The notes under the pieces are model-generated. The model had not been told where the DNA came from and ran no database searches. It was given only the letters and a program-made list of their open reading frames with translations. DNA of 64,000 nucleotides from JACMQX01 sp044225675 (lineage in GTDB: Bacteria; Pseudomonadota; Gammaproteobacteria; Burkholderiales; Burkholderiaceae_C): contig JBGAIH010000018.1 in assembly GCA_044225675.1 (NCBI GenBank), positions 41,561-105,560 of the forward strand, given 5' to 3'. Made by a program: the position numbers and the translations under genes. Positions 1 to 8,401 of the stretch are shown piece after piece. How positions within the stretch are numbered: position 1 is the first letter of the stretch; the number at the start of each line of letters is the position of its first letter.

Positions 1-375
1 GGCCTGGCATCGGTGGCCGATGGCATCCTGGCGCGCTGGTTCACGCCGGAGTTCCGCGCCGACGAGACCTCAGGCGGCGCGCGGCGCGTGGCTGCCATCC
101 GCCGCAGCCTGGTCGCAACCGACCCGGCGTCCTACGTCGCCTGCTGCGAGGCCATTTCTGCCATGGACCTGCGCGGCACGAACGGGCTCATCCACTGCCC
201 GGCTCTGGTACTGGCGGGCGAGCGCGACGAATTCTCGCCGGTGGCCCTGTCGCAGGCGATCGCCATCGCCATTTCGGGCGCCCAGCTGCTTACACTCGAT
301 ACCGCGCACCTGAGCGCCGTGGAAAAGCCCATGACCTTCTGCAAGCTCGTGTCCGATTTCATCGCCACCGTCTGA
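1..375 (+). CDS. pcaD: 3-oxoadipate enol-lactonase-like alpha/beta hydrolase (5' truncated by window edge)
   Basis: The last 124 residues of an alpha/beta hydrolase are visible; the start lies before the window. The segments WFTPEFR, YVACCEAI and the late strand LVLAGERDEFSP, followed by a catalytic-type His in DTAHLSAVEKP, resemble the C-terminal half of PcaD, which opens the 3-oxoadipate enol-lactone ring in the protocatechuate branch. The nucleophile elbow would lie upstream and cannot be seen. A pcaB-like gene and a 3-dehydroshikimate dehydratase nearby support a protocatechuate role. Other hydrolases of the same fold are possible. Confidence 0.6.
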   Translation, partial: GLASVADGILARWFTPEFRADETSGGARRVAAIRRSLVATDPASYVACCEAISAMDLRGTNGLIHCPALVLAGERDEFSPVALSQAIAIAISGAQLLTLDTAHLSAVEKPMTFCKLVSDFIATV

Positions 376-437
376 CGGCGCGCCCAAAGCCGCCCCTTTC
401 GACGCCGCCCCCATCCTCTGAAAGCCGCTGCCCCATC

Positions 438-881
438 ATGAAAACCGCTGTCGTCCTCAACGGACCCAACCTCAATCTCCTGGGCACGCGCGAGCCGCAG
501 GTGTACGGCTCGCAGACGCTGGCCGACGTCGAGAAGCTGTGCGCCGCCGCCTGCGCCACGCACGGCTTCAAGCTCGACTTCCGCCAGAGCAACCACGAGG
601 GCGAGCTGGTCACCTGGATCCACGAGGCCGGCCAGCTGCACGCAGCGGGCGAACTCGCCGGGGTGATCCTCAACGCCGGCGCCTACACGCACACCAGCAT
701 CGCGCTGCATGACGCGATCAAGGGCACGGGCATCCTGCTGGTGGAGCTGCACATCAGCAACGTCCATGCGCGCGAGGCGTTCCGCCATCACTCCTACATC
801 TCGCCGGCCGCCAAGGCCGTGATGGCAGGCTTCGGCGTGCAGGGCTACCCGTTGGCCATCGCGGCGCTCGCCGCGTTCTGA
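438..881 (+). CDS. aroQ: Type II 3-dehydroquinate dehydratase
   Basis: Interconverts 3-dehydroquinate and 3-dehydroshikimate in the cytoplasm. The 147-residue length is normal for the dodecameric type II enzyme. The N-terminal signature NGPNLNLLGTREP is followed by the catalytic Tyr (about residue 23), then QSNHEGELV, the substrate-binding stretch ILNAGAYTHTS and the ELHISN motif with its active-site His (about 105) and Arg 116. Its position among quinate/protocatechuate genes suggests a catabolic job (making 3-dehydroshikimate for the dehydratase at 4025-4936), although it could also serve aromatic biosynthesis. Confidence 0.95.
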   Translation: MKTAVVLNGPNLNLLGTREPQVYGSQTLADVEKLCAAACATHGFKLDFRQSNHEGELVTWIHEAGQLHAAGELAGVILNAGAYTHTSIALHDAIKGTGILLVELHISNVHAREAFRHHSYISPAAKAVMAGFGVQGYPLAIAALAAF

Positions 882-886
882 GGCCC

Positions 887-1726
887 ATGGCAGGCGCCCT
901 GCCCGACGCGGCCACGCAGCTGGCGGCCCGCGCCATCCGGGCCGAGACGCCCTGCGGCGACGGCACGGTGGTCTGGCACCTCTGGGGCCATGGCCGCCCG
1001 CTCGTGCTGCTGCACGGCGGCAGCGGCGGCTGGACGCACTGGTTGCGCAACATCGAGGCGCTGGAGGCCGCCGGCCACCGCGTGCTCGTGCCCGACATGC
1101 CGGGCTTCGGCAGCTCGGCGCGCTCGCCGCGCGGCGACGACGCGGACGCCCTGCCCCCGCCGCTCGAAGCGGGCCTGGCGCAATTGCTGGGCGACGCGCC
1201 GTGCGAACTCGTGGGCTTCAGCTTCGGCGGCCTGACGGCCGGCCTGCTGGCACGCGCGGCACCGCATCGCGTCAGCCGGCTCGTGGTCGTCGGCGCGCCC
1301 GCCATGGGCCTGTGGGCCGGGCGGCAGACCCTCAACCTCGCGTCCTGGCGGCATCTGGCGGACCCGGCGGCGCGGGCGGCGATCCACCGCGCCAACCTCG
1401 CCATCCTGATGCTGCACGAACGCGCCGCCATCGACGACGAGACGGTCGCGATGCAGCAGTACAACGTCGAGCGCGACCGCACGAAGGGCCGCTCCCTCGC
1501 CCGGACCGACGCGCTGGCCGTGGCCCTGCGCGGGCTGGCCTGCCCGGTCGACGCGATCTATGGCGAGCACGATGCGCTCTACCGCCAGACCCTGGGCGAG
1601 CTGCAGGCCCGCTTCGAATCGCTGCCGAAATTCGGCCGGTTCATCCGCATTGCAGACGCCGGCCACTGGGTGCAATACGAGCGCGCACCGCAGTTCAACG
1701 CGGCGCTGCTGGATCTGCTGGGCTGA
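887..1726 (+). CDS. Alpha/beta hydrolase
   Basis: A 279-residue alpha/beta hydrolase starting 5 bases after aroQ, so probably co-transcribed. The oxyanion region HGGSGGW, the nucleophile elbow GFSFGG (Ser in G-x-S-x-G), an acid-bearing strand DAIYGEHDALY and a terminal GHWVQYE with the catalytic His give a full triad. The family includes ester hydrolases, lactonases and C-C bond hydrolases (MhpC/BphD type), and the sequence alone does not fix the substrate. Its 3' end overlaps the convergent oxidoreductase gene by about 30 bases. Confidence 0.85.
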   Translation: MAGALPDAATQLAARAIRAETPCGDGTVVWHLWGHGRPLVLLHGGSGGWTHWLRNIEALEAAGHRVLVPDMPGFGSSARSPRGDDADALPPPLEAGLAQLLGDAPCELVGFSFGGLTAGLLARAAPHRVSRLVVVGAPAMGLWAGRQTLNLASWRHLADPAARAAIHRANLAILMLHERAAIDDETVAMQQYNVERDRTKGRSLARTDALAVALRGLACPVDAIYGEHDALYRQTLGELQARFESLPKFGRFIRIADAGHWVQYERAPQFNAALLDLLG

Positions 1727-2762
1727 GCGCGCCCACCGGCTCCAGCCGCCCGCTGGCCATCGCACGCGACACTGCCTCGACCACGCGCAGGCTCTCCAGT
1801 GCGTCGGCCGGCGTCACCAGCGGCTCGGCCCGCCCTTTCACGACGTCGCAGAAATGATCGAGCTGCGCCGCCAGCGGATCATGCGCCACGAGCGCAATCC
1901 GGGCGCGCTCGAACGGTGCATGCCAGCTCGCTTCGCCGGCATAAGTCCAGGTGCGCAGGGTCGGCACTGCCAGCGAGCCGCGGGTGCCGGCCAGGAAGTA
2001 GCAGTCTTCGCCCGTGTCGCGCGGGTAGTCGGGGTTCTCGCCGGAGGTCTGCTCCCAGCTGCGGGACGCGGCGGCGGTGTCGGACAGGCAGAAGCTGCCC
2101 AGCGCGCCGCCCGCAAAGCGCAGCGTGAGGGCCACCGTGTCCTCCACCGCGAGGCCGCGCGTCGCGTGCGAGGCGATGGCCTGCACCGCATCGATGGGCC
2201 CGCACAGCATGCGCAGGTTGTCGATGTCGTGGATCAGGTTGATCAGCACCGGTCCGCCGCCGGGCTGGCCGCGCCAGGGCGCGTCGCGGAAGTAGGCTTC
2301 GGGCTTGTGAAAGAGCGCGCTGCCCATGACGCTGACGAGCCGGCCGAGCCGGCCGCTGGCCACCACCTCGCACGCCGCGCGCAGGGCCGCGCTGTGGCGG
2401 CGGTGGTGGCCGACGAGCATCGGCAGGCCGCACTCGCGCAGCACGCGCACCAGTCGCTCGCCCTGCGCCACCGTGTCGGCCACCGGCTTTTCGATCAGCG
2501 CCGGCACGCCCTGCCCTGCGCAGGCGATGGCGCCCGGCACGTGCAGCGCATTGGGCGTGGCGAGGATCGCGCCGTCGGGCCGATCGGCGGCGAACAGCGC
2601 GGGCAGGCCGTCGTACCAGGGCACGCCCGCCTCGGCGGCGAGCGCCTGCGCCTGGGGCATCGGATCCACGATGGCGCACAGGCGCGCGCGCGGCGAGCCG
2701 GCCAGCAGGGCCATGTGGCGCCGGCCGATCGCGCCAGCGCCGACGAGGGCGATGTTCAGCAT
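1695..2762 (-). CDS. Gfo/Idh/MocA family NAD(P)-dependent oxidoreductase
   Basis: A 355-residue dehydrogenase. The start at 2762 puts MLNIALVGAGAIGRRH, the dinucleotide-binding GxGxxG, at the very N-terminus; an in-frame ATG six codons upstream is less likely. It continues with the family motif EKPVADTV (Glu-Lys-Pro) near residue 95 and the GGGPVLINLIHDIDNLR segment carrying the D-x-x-x-H type catalytic residues. Such enzymes oxidise sugars, inositols and cyclitols. Here it sits downstream of the quinate/shikimate genes on the same strand, so a cyclitol-like or hydroaromatic substrate is plausible but unproven. Confidence 0.88.
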   Translation of the reverse strand: MLNIALVGAGAIGRRHMALLAGSPRARLCAIVDPMPQAQALAAEAGVPWYDGLPALFAADRPDGAILATPNALHVPGAIACAGQGVPALIEKPVADTVAQGERLVRVLRECGLPMLVGHHRRHSAALRAACEVVASGRLGRLVSVMGSALFHKPEAYFRDAPWRGQPGGGPVLINLIHDIDNLRMLCGPIDAVQAIASHATRGLAVEDTVALTLRFAGGALGSFCLSDTAAASRSWEQTSGENPDYPRDTGEDCYFLAGTRGSLAVPTLRTWTYAGEASWHAPFERARIALVAHDPLAAQLDHFCDVVKGRAEPLVTPADALESLRVVEAVSRAMASGRLEPVGALSPADPAAPR

Positions 2763-2822
2763 GGCGTGTCCTGCGTGCATCGACGGGGCGCGTGAGGGCA
2801 GTCCGGCCTGGAGGCCACCGCG

Positions 2823-4028
2823 TCAGGCCGCCAGAGGCTGCGGCCCCCGGATCGCGCGAACCTGGTCGAGCGCGGCGCTCGCGGCGTGCCGCGTCATGTC
2901 GGCGCCGAACCACTCCTGCGCGACGGCCTTGGGCAGACTGGCTCGCACCGCGTCGAGGTTGGCCCGCATGCGCGCCACGTCGACCTGCAGGCCGGGCAAG
3001 GCGCCGGCCAGGGCACGCGCACTGCCGTGTGCGGCCATCACCAGCTGCGGCCATTCGGCCAGCTCGGCCTGCCAGGCGCCGAGCGCGCGCTCGTGCTCCT
3101 GCGGCATCGCAGCGAGCAGGGCCGCCACGCGCTGCGGGGCGCGCTGCGCGGCGGCGAGCGCCACCATGCTGGCCACCGGGTTGTGCTTGTGCGGCATGGC
3201 GGCGGGGCTGCCGCGTCCGGGCTCGTGCGGCTCGGCCACCTCGGCGACCTCGGCCTGCGACATCAGCGAGATGTCCTTGCCGATCTTGCCCAGGCTGCCC
3301 GTCAGCAGGCCCAGTTCGCAGCCGAGCGCCAGCCACTCGTCGCGCTGCGCATGCCACGAGGCCTGCGGCACGCCCAGGCCCAGCTCGGCCGCCATCTGCG
3401 CAACGAGCTGGCCGCCCTTGCCCTGCATCTTCTCCAGCGTGCCGGCCGTGCCGCCCAGCTGCAGCTTGAAGGCCTGCACCGCCGCCTGCTGCAGACGCTG
3501 GCGGCTGCGCGCCAGCGGCGCGGCCCAGCCGGCGCACTTGAAGCCGAAGCTCGTCACGCAGGCCGGCTGCATCAGCGTGCGCGCGAGGATGGGCGTGGCC
3601 GCATGGCTTTCGGCCAGCGCCACCAGCGCGTCCACGCAGCGACGCGTGTCTTCGTCGATCAGGCGCAGCACGTCGCGCGTGGCCAGCGCCATCGCGGTGT
3701 CGATCACGTCCTGGCTGGTGCTGCCGTAGTGGACCCAGGCCACCGCGTCGGGGTTGAACAGGCCCACCGTCTCCTTGAGGCTGCGCACCAGCGGAATCGC
3801 CAGGCTGCCGGCGCTCGCGCTTTCGCGCACGATCCGGGCAACGTCGAACAGCTCGACCTTGCAGGTGCCGATGATCGAGGTGGCGGCCGGCGCCGGAATG
3901 ATGCCGGCGGCCGCCTGCGCCCGCGCCAGCGCCGCCTCGAAGCGCAGCATCGCACTCACGAAGTTGGGCCCGTCGAACGCCGCCACCGCCTCGGGTGTCG
4001 ACAGGAAGCCGTCGAAGATCGTGCTCAT
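2823..4028 (-). CDS. pcaB: 3-carboxy-cis,cis-muconate cycloisomerase-like lyase
   Basis: A 401-residue member of the fumarase/aspartase superfamily. The start MSTIFDGFLSTPE at 4028 overlaps the stop of the upstream gene (ATGA), which decides it against the very long open frame continuing further. Superfamily signatures are GSTSQDVIDTAM near residue 100 and GSPAAMPHKHNP with the Ser-loop/Lys region near 270. PcaB-type enzymes convert 3-carboxymuconate to 4-carboxymuconolactone after protocatechuate ring cleavage. No pcaGH is in the window. Confidence 0.85.
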   Translation of the reverse strand: MSTIFDGFLSTPEAVAAFDGPNFVSAMLRFEAALARAQAAAGIIPAPAATSIIGTCKVELFDVARIVRESASAGSLAIPLVRSLKETVGLFNPDAVAWVHYGSTSQDVIDTAMALATRDVLRLIDEDTRRCVDALVALAESHAATPILARTLMQPACVTSFGFKCAGWAAPLARSRQRLQQAAVQAFKLQLGGTAGTLEKMQGKGGQLVAQMAAELGLGVPQASWHAQRDEWLALGCELGLLTGSLGKIGKDISLMSQAEVAEVAEPHEPGRGSPAAMPHKHNPVASMVALAAAQRAPQRVAALLAAMPQEHERALGAWQAELAEWPQLVMAAHGSARALAGALPGLQVDVARMRANLDAVRASLPKAVAQEWFGADMTRHAASAALDQVRAIRGPQPLAA

Positions 4029-4936
4029 GCCGGCTTCGCGCCCGGACGGCGCAGGCGGATCTGCCCCGGCAGCGGCACCGAGCGGCGCAGCACCCCCTCG
4101 CCCAGCCAGAGCGCGGAGCGCCGGGCCCGCGCCGCCACCACGTCCTGCGGCAGCTGCTGGTAGTCGTCGTTGAACACCTCGAAGCTGTAGTCGCCCCGGT
4201 AGCCGAGCTGATGCAGCTTGCGCACCAGCGCCGCGAGCTGGTTGCTGTGCACGCCCTCGCCCGGGAACACCCGGAAGTGGCGCGCGGTGGCGATGCGCTC
4301 CTCCACCGAGCGGATCTCGTTCCACATGAAGTCGGCCAGCTGCACGAGGAAGATCTTGTCGGGATCGAGCAGCTCCAGGTCGTCCAGCGGGGTCTGCGTG
4401 GCGAACATGTGGAAGGAGTCGAAGCCCAGGCCCAGGTTGGGCATGTCGGCCTCGCAGATCACGTCCCAGGCCTGCGGAAACTCGTTGATGCTGCGGCCCC
4501 AGGACAGCGCCTCGAAGGCCACCTTGATGCCCAGCGGCACCGCCAGCATGGCGAGCTTGCGCAGGTCGCGCGCAAGAGCCGGGCGCTCGCCGGTGGCATG
4601 GGTGGAGGTGGACGAGCAGGCCAGCATCACGCGGCAGTCGAGCGCGCGGCACATCTCGAGCATGGACTTGGCAATGTCCACCTTGTAGTCGTGCAGGTGC
4701 CCGGACAGGCCTTCGAAGTCGCGCAGCACCTGAAAGCCCGTCACCCGCAGGCCGCTGGCGCGCACCGCGTCGACCGCCGCGCGCCAGCCGCGGTCGTGGC
4801 CGACGATGTCGCGTGCCGAGAGCATGACCTGGCTGAAGCCCGCCGCGCGGATGGCCGCCAGACGCGCCTCCAGCGGGCCGGCCAGCGAGATGGTGTCCAT
4901 CCCGAAGTCGTCGATGTTGCCGTCGTCGTGCTGCAT
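4025..4936 (-). CDS. 3-dehydroshikimate dehydratase, TIM-barrel half (QsuB/QuiC N-domain-like)
   Basis: A 303-residue xylose-isomerase-like TIM barrel. Divalent-metal ligands of the AsbF/QsuB fold appear in order: Glu in VAFEALSWG, Asp/His in GFDSFHMF, Gln in FLVQLADF and Glu in RVFPGEG. Family members convert 3-dehydroshikimate to protocatechuate. In QsuB/QuiC1 this barrel is fused to an HPPD-like domain; here the barrel stands alone and the HPPD-like part is the gene just upstream, with a 9-base gap. It overlaps pcaB by 4 bases, so translation is probably coupled. Confidence 0.82.
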   Translation of the reverse strand: MQHDDGNIDDFGMDTISLAGPLEARLAAIRAAGFSQVMLSARDIVGHDRGWRAAVDAVRASGLRVTGFQVLRDFEGLSGHLHDYKVDIAKSMLEMCRALDCRVMLACSSTSTHATGERPALARDLRKLAMLAVPLGIKVAFEALSWGRSINEFPQAWDVICEADMPNLGLGFDSFHMFATQTPLDDLELLDPDKIFLVQLADFMWNEIRSVEERIATARHFRVFPGEGVHSNQLAALVRKLHQLGYRGDYSFEVFNDDYQQLPQDVVAARARRSALWLGEGVLRRSVPLPGQIRLRRPGAKPA

Positions 4937-4945
4937 GGCGGCCCC

Positions 4946-5818
4946 TCAGACCTTGACCAGCTCGAACATCACGCCGCCGAGCCAGGTCCGCGTGAGGGCG
5001 CCCCGGTCCTCGACGTGCACACCGCGCGACTCGACGAACTCCACGCCTCGCACCCGCAGCGCCGCGACGGTGGCCAGCACGTCGGGCGTGCCCAGGCCGA
5101 TGCGTTGCAGGCACTCGTCGTCTTCCACGTCGAGCACGCCCGGCTCCGGCTCGATCAGCTGCAGGTGGAAGCTGCCGCAGGGGCTGCGCAGGATGTGCCC
5201 CTTGGGCAGGATGCCGAAACGTTCTTCGTCGGGCAGCACGGCAAAGCCGAACAGCTCGTGATAGAACTCGATCCAGTCCTCGCTGCGGTCGTTGCCGATG
5301 TACTGCACGATGCCGAAGAAACTCAGGCCGTCGAGCGCGGGCGGGTTCGGATCCACGCCCGGGATGCGGGTGAAGTCCACGTCGTAGATCGAGAACTCGC
5401 GGTGGCGGTCCACGAAGTAGATGCGGCTGGCGCCCACGCCATGGATCGCCGGAATGTTCAGCTCCATCACCTCCACGCGGGCCGGCACGGCCCAGGCGCC
5501 GCGCTCGAGCGCGCGGCGGTAGGCGGCGCCCGCGTCGCGCACCCGCAGGGCCACAGCGGAGATGACTGGCGCGTCCGACAGCGGCGGCCCGTCGGTGTGG
5601 GCGTTGACGATGACGTTGATGCCGCCCTGACGGTACAGCAGCACCTCGCGCGAGCGGTGCCGCGCGATGGGCCGAAAGCCCATCATCTCCAGCACCTGGC
5701 CCAGCGCCTGCGGACGCGAGGTGGCGTATTCGACGAACTCCACGCCTTCCATGCCCAGCGGGTTGTCCACGGGGGCGATGGCTTCGCGGTTGTGCGGGGT
5801 GAGTGACTGGGGCGTCAT
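4946..5818 (-). CDS. HPPD-like VOC-fold protein (QsuB C-domain-like)
   Basis: A 290-residue protein of two vicinal-oxygen-chelate modules resembling 4-hydroxyphenylpyruvate dioxygenase and, more closely, the C-terminal half of fused 3-dehydroshikimate dehydratases. Visible landmarks are GVEFVEYATSRP at the start of module 1, FFGIVQYIGNDRSEDWIEFY in module 2, the GSFHLQLIEPE strand with a candidate His ligand, and a terminal MFELVKV carrying a candidate Glu ligand. Where true HPPD has its first His ligand I see Gln (IVQYIG). The gene lies between livF and the TIM-barrel half in one minus-strand run. Confidence 0.75.
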   Translation of the reverse strand: MTPQSLTPHNREAIAPVDNPLGMEGVEFVEYATSRPQALGQVLEMMGFRPIARHRSREVLLYRQGGINVIVNAHTDGPPLSDAPVISAVALRVRDAGAAYRRALERGAWAVPARVEVMELNIPAIHGVGASRIYFVDRHREFSIYDVDFTRIPGVDPNPPALDGLSFFGIVQYIGNDRSEDWIEFYHELFGFAVLPDEERFGILPKGHILRSPCGSFHLQLIEPEPGVLDVEDDECLQRIGLGTPDVLATVAALRVRGVEFVESRGVHVEDRGALTRTWLGGVMFELVKV

Positions 5819-5838
5819 CGCGTGTCCTCCTTGTTGTC

Positions 5839-6654
5839 TCAGGCCAGGGCGTTCGCGGCGGCCGGCGCATGGGCGCCGCCCAGGAACAGCCGCTCGATGT
5901 CGGGGTCGGCCAGCAGCTCGGCCGCAGGCCGCTGCAGCACCAGGCGGCCGGACTCCAGCGCAATGGCCTCGTCGGAGATCTTGAGCGCGCTCTTGACGTT
6001 CTGCTCGACCATGAGCACCGTCGTGCCCTGGTCGGCCAGGCGGCGCAGCAGGCGAAAGACGTCCTGCACCACGATGGGCGACAGGCCGATGGAGGGCTCG
6101 TCGATCAGCAGCACCTTGGGCCGCAGCAGCAGCGCACGGCCGATCTCCAGCTGCTTTTGCTCGCCGCCCGACAGCGCCGAGGCCTGGCTGTGCAGGCGCT
6201 CCTTCACACGCGGAAAGAACTCCAGCACCTCGAGGATGCGCTCGTGCGTGGTCTTCATGCCGATGGTGATGCCGCCCAGCTCCAGGTTCTGGAACACGGT
6301 AAGTTGGCCGAACAGGTTGCGGCCCTGCGGCACGAAGGCGATGCCGCGCGCCAGCAGCGCCTTCTGGCTCTCGCCCGCGATGTCCTGGCCGTCCAGCAGG
6401 ATGCGGCCCTGGCGCGGCTTGAGCAGGCCGAACAGCGTCTTGAGCACGGTGGACTTGCCGGCGCCATTGGGCCCGAGCAGCAGCGTGATCGCGCCGCGAC
6501 GCGCCTGGAACGACAGGTTGTTGAGGATCATGAAGTCCTTGTAGCCGGCCACCACATCGTCGAACTCGATGCAGGCGGCGTCGGCCAGACGATCGCGGGG
6601 GGCGGCGACGTTGGCGGTGACGTCGCTGGAGGGGGCGTGGTGGGAGTGGGTCAT
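5839..6654 (-). CDS. livF: Branched-chain-type ABC transporter ATP-binding protein LivF
   Basis: A 271-residue ATPase starting at 6654, two bases after the livG stop. Walker A GPNGAGKST, Q-loop FVPQGRNLF, the ABC signature LSGGEQKQLEIG, and Walker B VLLIDEPSIGLSP are all intact. An unusual N-terminal extension of about 25 residues (MTHSHHAPSSD...) precedes the normal LivF start. LivF pairs with LivG on the cytoplasmic face of the LivHM permease. The setting among quinate/shikimate genes suggests a hydroaromatic or aromatic acid cargo rather than leucine. Confidence 0.93.
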   Translation of the reverse strand: MTHSHHAPSSDVTANVAAPRDRLADAACIEFDDVVAGYKDFMILNNLSFQARRGAITLLLGPNGAGKSTVLKTLFGLLKPRQGRILLDGQDIAGESQKALLARGIAFVPQGRNLFGQLTVFQNLELGGITIGMKTTHERILEVLEFFPRVKERLHSQASALSGGEQKQLEIGRALLLRPKVLLIDEPSIGLSPIVVQDVFRLLRRLADQGTTVLMVEQNVKSALKISDEAIALESGRLVLQRPAAELLADPDIERLFLGGAHAPAAANALA

Positions 6655-6656
6655 GC

Positions 6657-7415
6657 TCAGTTCCCCAGGTAGGCGTCGAGCACCTGCCGGTTGGCGCGGA
6701 TCTCGGCGGGCGTGCCGATGGCCATCACCTGGCCTTCGACCATCACCATGATGCGGTGGCACAGGTCCATCACGAAGTCCATGTTGTGCTCGATCACCAC
6801 GAAGCTGCTCCTGCGCGCGCCGGCCGGGTTGGCGTTCAGGTCCTTGAGCAGCGAGGAGATGCCGCCCACGAGCGACGGGTTGACGCCGGCGCAGGGCTCG
6901 TCGAGCAGCACCAGGTCGGGCTGGCTCATGAAGGCCATGGCGATGTCCACCAGCTTCTGCTGGCCGTAGCTCAGCGTGCCGGCCTTGAGCTGCGCGACGT
7001 GGCGGATGCGGAAGCGGTCGATCAGCGCATCGGCGCGCTCGCCGAGCCCGGAGTCGGTGGGCGCGAACAGGCGGCCGAGCATGCTGCCCTGATGCTCCTG
7101 CGCGGCAACGATGAGGTTGTCGCGCACGGTCATCTTGCCGAAGACCTGCAGCGTCTGGAAGGTGCGGCCGACGCCCAGCCGGTTGAGTTCGAGCGGGCCC
7201 AGGCGGGTGACGTCGCGGCCGCCCAGCTCGATGGTGCCGGCGTCGGGGGTGATCTGGCCCAGCATGGAGTTGAACAGCGTGGTCTTGCCGGAACCGTTGG
7301 GGCCGATCACGCCGAAGATCTCGCCCGGCATGACCTCGAAGCTCACGCCGCCGACGGCCTGGATCGCGCCATAGGCCTTCTTCAGGCCCGTGACCTTGAG
7401 AAGCGGTGCGCTCAT
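6657..7415 (-). CDS. livG: Branched-chain-type ABC transporter ATP-binding protein LivG
   Basis: A 252-residue ATPase. MSAPLLKVTGLKKAYG is the start, overlapping the livM stop by 4 bases. Walker A GPNGSGKTT, the family-typical signature LSYGQQKLVDIA and Walker B LVLLDEPCAGVNP are present, and the C-terminal IGTPAEIRANRQVLDAYLG is the LivG hallmark. It forms the ATPase dimer with LivF. One operon livKHMGF runs right to left here with overlaps at almost every junction. Confidence 0.94.
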   Translation of the reverse strand: MSAPLLKVTGLKKAYGAIQAVGGVSFEVMPGEIFGVIGPNGSGKTTLFNSMLGQITPDAGTIELGGRDVTRLGPLELNRLGVGRTFQTLQVFGKMTVRDNLIVAAQEHQGSMLGRLFAPTDSGLGERADALIDRFRIRHVAQLKAGTLSYGQQKLVDIAMAFMSQPDLVLLDEPCAGVNPSLVGGISSLLKDLNANPAGARRSSFVVIEHNMDFVMDLCHRIMVMVEGQVMAIGTPAEIRANRQVLDAYLGN

Positions 7416-8401
7416 GGCTGCACCCCCGTCGCACGGGCGGCGCGCGCGGCCGAGGCCTCGCGCGACTGGCGCCGCGCCTTCAGGCGATCGGGCAGGCTGA
7501 GCAGCCCGTCGGGCAGCCAGACCATCATCGCGATCACGCAGGCGCCGAAGATCGGCAGGTACCAGTTGGCCACCATCGGCACGTCGCGCAGCCACTCGGG
7601 CACCACCACGCCCACTGCCGCGCCCACGACCGGCCCGAGGAAATAGCCCGGCCCGCCGACCACCACCATCAGGTACATCATGATGGAGGCGCCCACGGCG
7701 AAAGGCGCGGGCTCGATGAACTGCACGAGCGAGGCGAACAGGCCGCCGGCCACACCCGCGTAGGCAGCCCCGATGGCAAAGCTCAGCAGCGTGTAGCTGC
7801 GCACGTCGATGCCCAGGCTTTCTGCGCGGATCGGGTTGTCGCGCAGCGCGGTGAATGCCTTGCCCCAGGGCGAGCGCAGCAGGCCCCAGAGCAGCCCGGC
7901 CATCACCAGCGTGCAGGCGAAAACGAAGTAGAAGTAAGCGCCATTGCTCTCGAGCGACAGTCCGGCCAGGCGCGGCCGCGCGATGTTGTTGATGCCGAAG
8001 GTGCCACCCGTCAACCACTCCTCGTTGCGGATCAGCAGCCACACCGCCGTGTTGAAGCCCAGCGTCGCAAACGCCAGGTAGATGGTCTGCACCCGCAGCG
8101 CCGGAAAACCCAGCACCACACCGACCGCAAAGCACAGCAGCGCCGCCGCCGGCAGGCCGAGCCAGAAGCTGAAGCCCGCCTTCATGAGGATGGCCACCGT
8201 GTAGGCGCCGATGCCGAAGAAGGCCGCATGGCCGAGCGACTTCTGTCCGGCGTAGCCGACGGTGAGGTTCAGGCCCATGACGGCGATGGTGAAGATCATC
8301 CAGGTCGTCAGCAGGTAGATGCCGTAGTTCTTGAGAAAGGCCGGCGCCGCCAGCAGCAGCAGGCCGAGGACGGCGAGGGCGATGAGGCTGGTGCGGTTCA
8401 T
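7412..8401 (-). CDS. livM: Branched-chain-type ABC transporter permease LivM
   Basis: A 329-residue inner-membrane permease with a strongly hydrophobic start (MNRTSLIALAVLGLLLLAAP) and about nine membrane segments. The family motifs NLTVGYAGQKSLGHAAFFGIGAY and GLFASLVQFIEP...MYLMVVVGGPGYFLGPVVGA are clear. The start at 8401 overlaps the livH stop by 4 bases. The C-terminal RLKARRQSREASAARAARATG tail is basic and cytoplasmic. It forms the translocation channel with LivH. Confidence 0.93.
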   Translation of the reverse strand: MNRTSLIALAVLGLLLLAAPAFLKNYGIYLLTTWMIFTIAVMGLNLTVGYAGQKSLGHAAFFGIGAYTVAILMKAGFSFWLGLPAAALLCFAVGVVLGFPALRVQTIYLAFATLGFNTAVWLLIRNEEWLTGGTFGINNIARPRLAGLSLESNGAYFYFVFACTLVMAGLLWGLLRSPWGKAFTALRDNPIRAESLGIDVRSYTLLSFAIGAAYAGVAGGLFASLVQFIEPAPFAVGASIMMYLMVVVGGPGYFLGPVVGAAVGVVVPEWLRDVPMVANWYLPIFGACVIAMMVWLPDGLLSLPDRLKARRQSREASAARAARATGVQP

